A DNA stretch of 64,000 nucleotides, from positions 62,001 through 126,000 of the forward strand of contig NZ_VVIP01000049.1 in the NCBI RefSeq assembly GCF_009650435.1. The letters are read 5' to 3'. The notes beneath the pieces were generated by a model. It was not told the origin of the DNA and searched no databases. It worked only from the letters and a program-made list of their open reading frames with translations. Both the position numbers and the translations under genes were made by a program. Positions within the stretch are counted from its first letter, which is position 1. Each line of letters starts with the position of its first letter. This DNA comes from Foetidibacter luteolus. GTDB taxonomy: Bacteria; Bacteroidota; Bacteroidia; Chitinophagales; Chitinophagaceae. This document shows positions 61,196 to 64,000 of the stretch, piece after piece.

Positions 61196-61515
61196 TAATT
61201 CGCTTGTCCTATATCCAAACGGTTTATTTTTCCATCGGAATTTATATGAAATTTAAAATAGGTTTTAAAGTCGCCCCAGCTTTCGGTGTGGAAGTTTCCT
61301 GTAATGTCAAGTCCGTTATTTTCCACTTTGTCAATGCTTGTAAATTTTTCATGTCCGCAAGCCTCGTTTACAAATTTTGAAAAGCTTCTTATATTTCCAT
61401 CATCATACAATTTTGTGTCATCTGTAAAGTATGAAAGAAATGTTTTAATATCACCTTGTTGCCAAGCGTCAAAAGCTTTTTTTACGGTCTCGTTTATTAG
61501 TTTTGAAGTATCCAT
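61195..61515 (-). CDS. NTF2-like (SnoaL-type) protein
   Basis: A protein of 106 residues in the NTF2-like alpha+beta barrel fold: a helix NETVKKAFDAWQQGDIKTF, then LSYFTDDTKLYDDGNI, and strands NGLDITGNFHTESW, FKTYFKFHINSDGKI. Small members bind ligands or catalyse cyclisation and isomerisation. No conserved catalytic pair is obvious. It starts the translationally coupled minus-strand run. A 102-bp AT-rich gap precedes it. Confidence 0.85.
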   Translation of the reverse strand: MDTSKLINETVKKAFDAWQQGDIKTFLSYFTDDTKLYDDGNIRSFSKFVNEACGHEKFTSIDKVENNGLDITGNFHTESWGDFKTYFKFHINSDGKINRLDIGQAN

Positions 61516-61617
61516 TTTGATATTTTTATTAACTTAATTTTGTTTTGCATTGGTTTGCCAACAAGCTGGAAACTTAAAGTTGAAAACATCCTGGTCGTGT
61601 AAATTATTTTGTTCAAT

Positions 61618-61977
61618 TTAGTTGGTTTTAGAAAGTGGATGTTGTAAATAAATGATTATCAAATTGAGCAACAGAAAAGGCAATTCGATGGCAACGCCTT
61701 TTAGATCTTTTCCTAAGAGATGAAAGCAGATAATCATTAAAATTCCCGCTGCCATTAAAAAATTCCCCCAAATAAATGTCTTTGTAAAAAGGATAAGCAA
61801 AGCGCTAATAATTGTAACTGCCCCGTTTATCATTATGGCAGTTTTGCTAAAATTCCATTTACTGAACATTTCCAATATTTCAGTTTTCGCGGTCAGCATT
61901 GCATAGCCTTGTTTCAGTCCCATAAAAACAGCACAAAGCGTTAAAATTGAGTTGAAGATTTTGATTGCTGTTGTCAT
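61618..61977 (-). CDS. DoxX-like small integral membrane protein
   Basis: A protein of 119 residues with four hydrophobic segments (about 6-26, 44-62, 68-85, 95-113). MGLKQGYAMLTAKTEILEMF and the fourth-helix layout resemble DoxX/DoxD-type proteins, but no signature is certain. AT-rich. It is followed 102 bp later by the NTF2-channel run. Confidence 0.8.
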   Translation of the reverse strand: MTTAIKIFNSILTLCAVFMGLKQGYAMLTAKTEILEMFSKWNFSKTAIMINGAVTIISALLILFTKTFIWGNFLMAAGILMIICFHLLGKDLKGVAIELPFLLLNLIIIYLQHPLSKTN

Positions 61978-61989
61978 ATTGTTTATTTA

Positions 61990-62577
61990 TTAGTTGTTTG
62001 TCTGTCGACGGTTAGTACGGTCGTTCGTTAGGGTTGGGATTGTACCTAACGGGAACAGCTTAGCAAGGTGGCGGCAGTTGCAACTGATGCCTAATAGCAA
62101 ATAAGAAGGTTGAGTATATATGCGCCGCCCAGCCAAATGGTCCAGCCGCTTGTTAATCAAAGATTGTTTTTTAGGTAACAAGATGTCTTGCGCATGATTG
62201 TTTGTCCCAACTAATTTTAGGGCCGTGTCACCAATTTTGGCAAATTGAAACTGATAGTAAGTTATGTCAACCTTTAAACGGCTTTTGAAATGGTTTAAGA
62301 ATTTGTCCAGTTGATAGATGCTTAATTTGCGGGGATCCACAGATGGGTAAAACGAACAACTAAAAATTGAGCTGTCACCTGAAAGTCTGCTCCAAAAATT
62401 AGCTTGTCCTCTTTGTGCGTAATCCCAACCGCCAGGAAATTGAAAGGTTGCTGTGCCGATCTGTTGGATGATGTGATCAGCTTGTTCTTGGAATTTCTTC
62501 CCGCCACGTTTAGCGTTGTTGAAAAAACAGAATAAAACTGCAATAGAAAGAGTTGTCATTGTGGTACGGAATGTCAT
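61990..62577 (-). CDS. Hypothetical protein, possibly altered 3' end
   Basis: A frame from the ATG at 62577 (an alternative is 62559). The first part is protein-like: TTLSIAVLFCFFNN is hydrophobic, followed by KKFQEQADHIIQQIGTATFQ, FPGGWDYAQRG and IFSCSFYPSVD. The last ~45 residues (LGISCNCRHLAKLFPLG, TNDRTNRRQTNN) look like non-coding sequence, and an inverted repeat CGTTAGG/CCTAACG lies there. It may be shortened or frameshifted, and the real stop may be earlier. No family recognised. The longer frame to 62625 overlaps the boundary motif. Confidence 0.5.
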   Translation of the reverse strand: MTFRTTMTTLSIAVLFCFFNNAKRGGKKFQEQADHIIQQIGTATFQFPGGWDYAQRGQANFWSRLSGDSSIFSCSFYPSVDPRKLSIYQLDKFLNHFKSRLKVDITYYQFQFAKIGDTALKLVGTNNHAQDILLPKKQSLINKRLDHLAGRRIYTQPSYLLLGISCNCRHLAKLFPLGTIPTLTNDRTNRRQTNN

Positions 62578-62581
62578 TTGT

Positions 62582-62623
62582 GCTTGCCTATAACGTTGCC
62601 GCTTTGGCGAAGGGCGGATACCC
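62582..62623. repeat. Cassette-boundary-like motif
   Basis: It contains GCCTATAACGTTGCCGCTTT then GGCGAAGGGCGG. The minus-strand reading, GGCAACGTTATAGGCAAGCA upstream of the gene at 62577, resembles GGCAGTTATGCAAACAG upstream of the proline dehydrogenase gene (minus strand, ~59131-59147). The block boundary on this side is here; the 631-bp gap to 63208 shows no gene. Confidence 0.4.
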
Positions 62624-63077
62624 ATCCGTCAGCCGGGAACTGTTGGTGGTTAAAGTTAATGAGTTGCTGATTATTGTTACTGCTTTATGTACAACATTTT
62701 GCCGGGAACTGCTGCCGCGTTGTGCCAGCAAGCCTTTTGTCTATGCACGGTTAACTGTAGCCTTGGGTAGCCGGCAACTGATAATTCATAAGCGCAGCAG
62801 CCTGCATAAACCCGGCAGGGCACCTTCGCAGCCTGGCCAAACAGGATAACCTAAATATGCGAAAAAAAATTAAACCCTGCAATATTTCTTACGGTCTACC
62901 ACGATCCCTATTTACCCGGCGCTCTTAAATCCCTTAAATCCAATCATCAATATTGGCGGATTTTTACTTTACTGCTGTTAACAGTTTTGGCAAGACTGAG
63001 AAGAAATTTTTCTGTAGCCGAAGGCGGCAGAATCAAAGCCTATCCTGCGGGAAAAGCTGCGTAGCGAATCCCGCCGT

Positions 63078-63140
63078 TGAAGAGTGCGACGCAAGTAAAG
63101 CCTCATAGCAGTTCCTCTGCCGGGCTCAAAATAATTCTCT
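63078..63140 (-). repeat. Dispersed intergenic repeat, family A, copy 8
   Basis: In minus orientation ATTATTTTGAGCCCGGCAG, GGAACTGCTATGAGGC and TTGCGTCGCACTCTTC. It sits between the AT-rich block and the GH43-type gene. Confidence 0.75.
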
Positions 63141-63208
63141 CAGTACATAGGGGCACAACACTTTAAAGCGGATGCCTGTAATTACTGTAAAAGTTGGTAA
63201 AGCGGTTA

Positions 63209-64000
63209 TTAAAAGTACTTTATGCGAAAGTTGGAAAAACAGGCGGGCTCGTTTGCTCCGCCTTGCTGGTGCAGGCCCGGGCGTGGGGCACGGTCCCACT
63301 GTTTTAAAAAATCGGCACTTAAAAACCAGGCTTTGTCTGCACCGGCAGGTAATTGCTGCCAGTCTGTATTGTTGGTGCTGTAATAAAAACGTAACCGGTA
63401 GCCATTTTCTACGGCAATCTTTAGCTGTGCCGGTTTGGCGGCGTTTAACGTAGCGGAATACAATACCTGCTGGTTTCCTTTTTCTACTTTCCATACCTGC
63501 ACGGCGCCGCCTGTTATACCTATGCCAGCGGCAGCATTATCGTCACCATATACCACCAGGCCTTTTAACGCGTTGTTTTCGTTTAGAATTTCAGCAGTTA
63601 TCTCATAAGTGGCTTTTACCGGCCTTACGCAAAGAGCTGTGCCAGTACTGTTGTTATCTGCCTTGCCACTTAAAAAAAGCATGCCGCCCTCTGTTCTCAC
63701 CACTGGCTGGTAAGCCCTGAAATTCCATTGCCAGTTGGCATTAAGGCTGCCGCCATCAAAATCATCCATCCATTCTGAAGATGCAGGCTGGTGAGAACCT
63801 TTTACAACAACAGGCGCCGTTACAGACGGGCTTCCATTGTTGTTAAAATATGGCCAGCCTGTGGCATCGTTCCAAAACATTTCGTCCAGCATACCCTGCC
63901 TGCCGGTAAAAACATTATCGCTGGTATGATAAGCATGGTATAAGTAAAACCAGCGCTTACTGTCTGCCATTACCGGCGTGCCATGACCGGTACACATCCA
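63209..64000 (-). CDS. Glycoside hydrolase family 43-like protein, C-terminal part
   Basis: The frame is open to the window edge, so the N-terminal portion is missing; about 263 residues remain. The opening TGHGTPVMADSKRWFYLYH is the end of a GH43 five-bladed propeller, where the conserved His and the YxxYH element occur. After ~75 residues a beta-sandwich C-terminal domain (DFDGGSLNANWQWNFRAYQP, LRFYYSTNNTDWQQLP) resembles the GH43 concanavalin-like C2 domain of beta-xylosidases/arabinofuranosidases. It probably acts on plant hemicellulose oligosaccharides. The catalytic Asp and Glu lie outside the window. Confidence 0.9.
   Translation of the reverse strand, partial: WMCTGHGTPVMADSKRWFYLYHAYHTSDNVFTGRQGMLDEMFWNDATGWPYFNNNGSPSVTAPVVVKGSHQPASSEWMDDFDGGSLNANWQWNFRAYQPVVRTEGGMLFLSGKADNNSTGTALCVRPVKATYEITAEILNENNALKGLVVYGDDNAAAGIGITGGAVQVWKVEKGNQQVLYSATLNAAKPAQLKIAVENGYRLRFYYSTNNTDWQQLPAGADKAWFLSADFLKQWDRAPRPGLHQQGGANEPACFSNFRIKYF

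Noticed and set aside
62025..62050. CGTTAGG / CCTAACG inverted repeat as an attC core site
   Set aside because: The order (GTTAGG first, CCTAAC second) is opposite to an attC site, and it lies inside the 3' end of an open frame. It is kept only as a hairpin.
62553..62849. A 98-codon + frame over the boundary motif
   Set aside because: It overlaps the start of the minus gene at 62577, and its composition is repeat-like (Pro/Gly/Arg tail). No support.
1..64000. CRISPR arrays, tRNA or rRNA genes, and full IS elements
   Set aside because: No regularly spaced repeat, no cloverleaf-like TTCGA arm, no rRNA-like block and no transposase motif was noticed by reading. A search with tRNAscan-SE and Infernal would be decisive.

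Overview
The window looks like a chromosomal segment of a Bacteroidota bacterium, most likely in or near the Chitinophagaceae. The signs are two secreted proteins with C-terminal type IX secretion (T9SS) sorting domains, a DUF6686-like zinc-ribbon protein, LytS/LytR-type signalling, many SPII lipoproteins, few clear Shine-Dalgarno sites, and promoter-like boxes of the TTTG / TAnnTTTG type. No rRNA, tRNA, CRISPR array, complete IS element or phage was found. The placement is inferred from gene content, not from a marker gene.

Layout: 1-1.5 kb is the AT-rich end of a surface-polysaccharide locus (two glycosyltransferases, the first cut by the window edge). 1.6-8 kb holds an acetyltransferase, DUF6686, a HAD phosphatase, a GT4 glycosyltransferase, panB and a LytS/LytR two-component pair. 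8.2-11.4 kb carries polyphosphate metabolism (ppx, ppk1). 11.8-23.5 kb holds two large T9SS surface proteins (1030 and 1836 aa) around a nitrilase. 23.9-30.5 kb is an RNA and nucleotide block, all on +: a DEAD-box helicase with a TTG start, a glycine-rich RRM protein, RNase R and CTP synthase. 30.7-45 kb mixes a rhomboid protease, a Tat-exported sugar isomerase-like protein, lipoproteins, GH16 and GH13 glycosidases, a sensor kinase, a PyrR-like phosphoribosyltransferase, DUF2279 and an esterase. 45-57.7 kb holds a TPR membrane protein divergent from a secreted caspase-fold protein, a Crp/quinone reductase/DJ-1 group, an SRPBCC/GlxA pair, a PAS kinase, a VOC protein and an FtsX-like permease. 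58.1-62.6 kb is an AT-rich all-minus block that looks acquired: proline dehydrogenase-like, LCIB-type carbonic anhydrase, a decayed bestrophin, a K+-type channel, an NTF2-like protein and a DoxX-like protein. The window ends in a partial GH43-type glycosidase.

Three things stand out. First, the minus-strand order NTF2-like, channel, bestrophin remnant, LCIB carbonic anhydrase is tightly coupled: the first junctions are TAATG overlaps and the last gap is 13 bp. It joins bicarbonate-channel and carbonic-anhydrase families known to work together in algal carbon concentration. The bestrophin has an internal deletion, a one-base frameshift and a nonsense codon. Second, intergenic space is full of dispersed non-coding repeats of at least five families, several occurring as composites. 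Third, one family is MITE-like: a 121-bp element with perfect 17-bp inverted termini sits between 12-bp direct repeats, inside one copy of a duplicated sequence whose second copy lacks the insertion.
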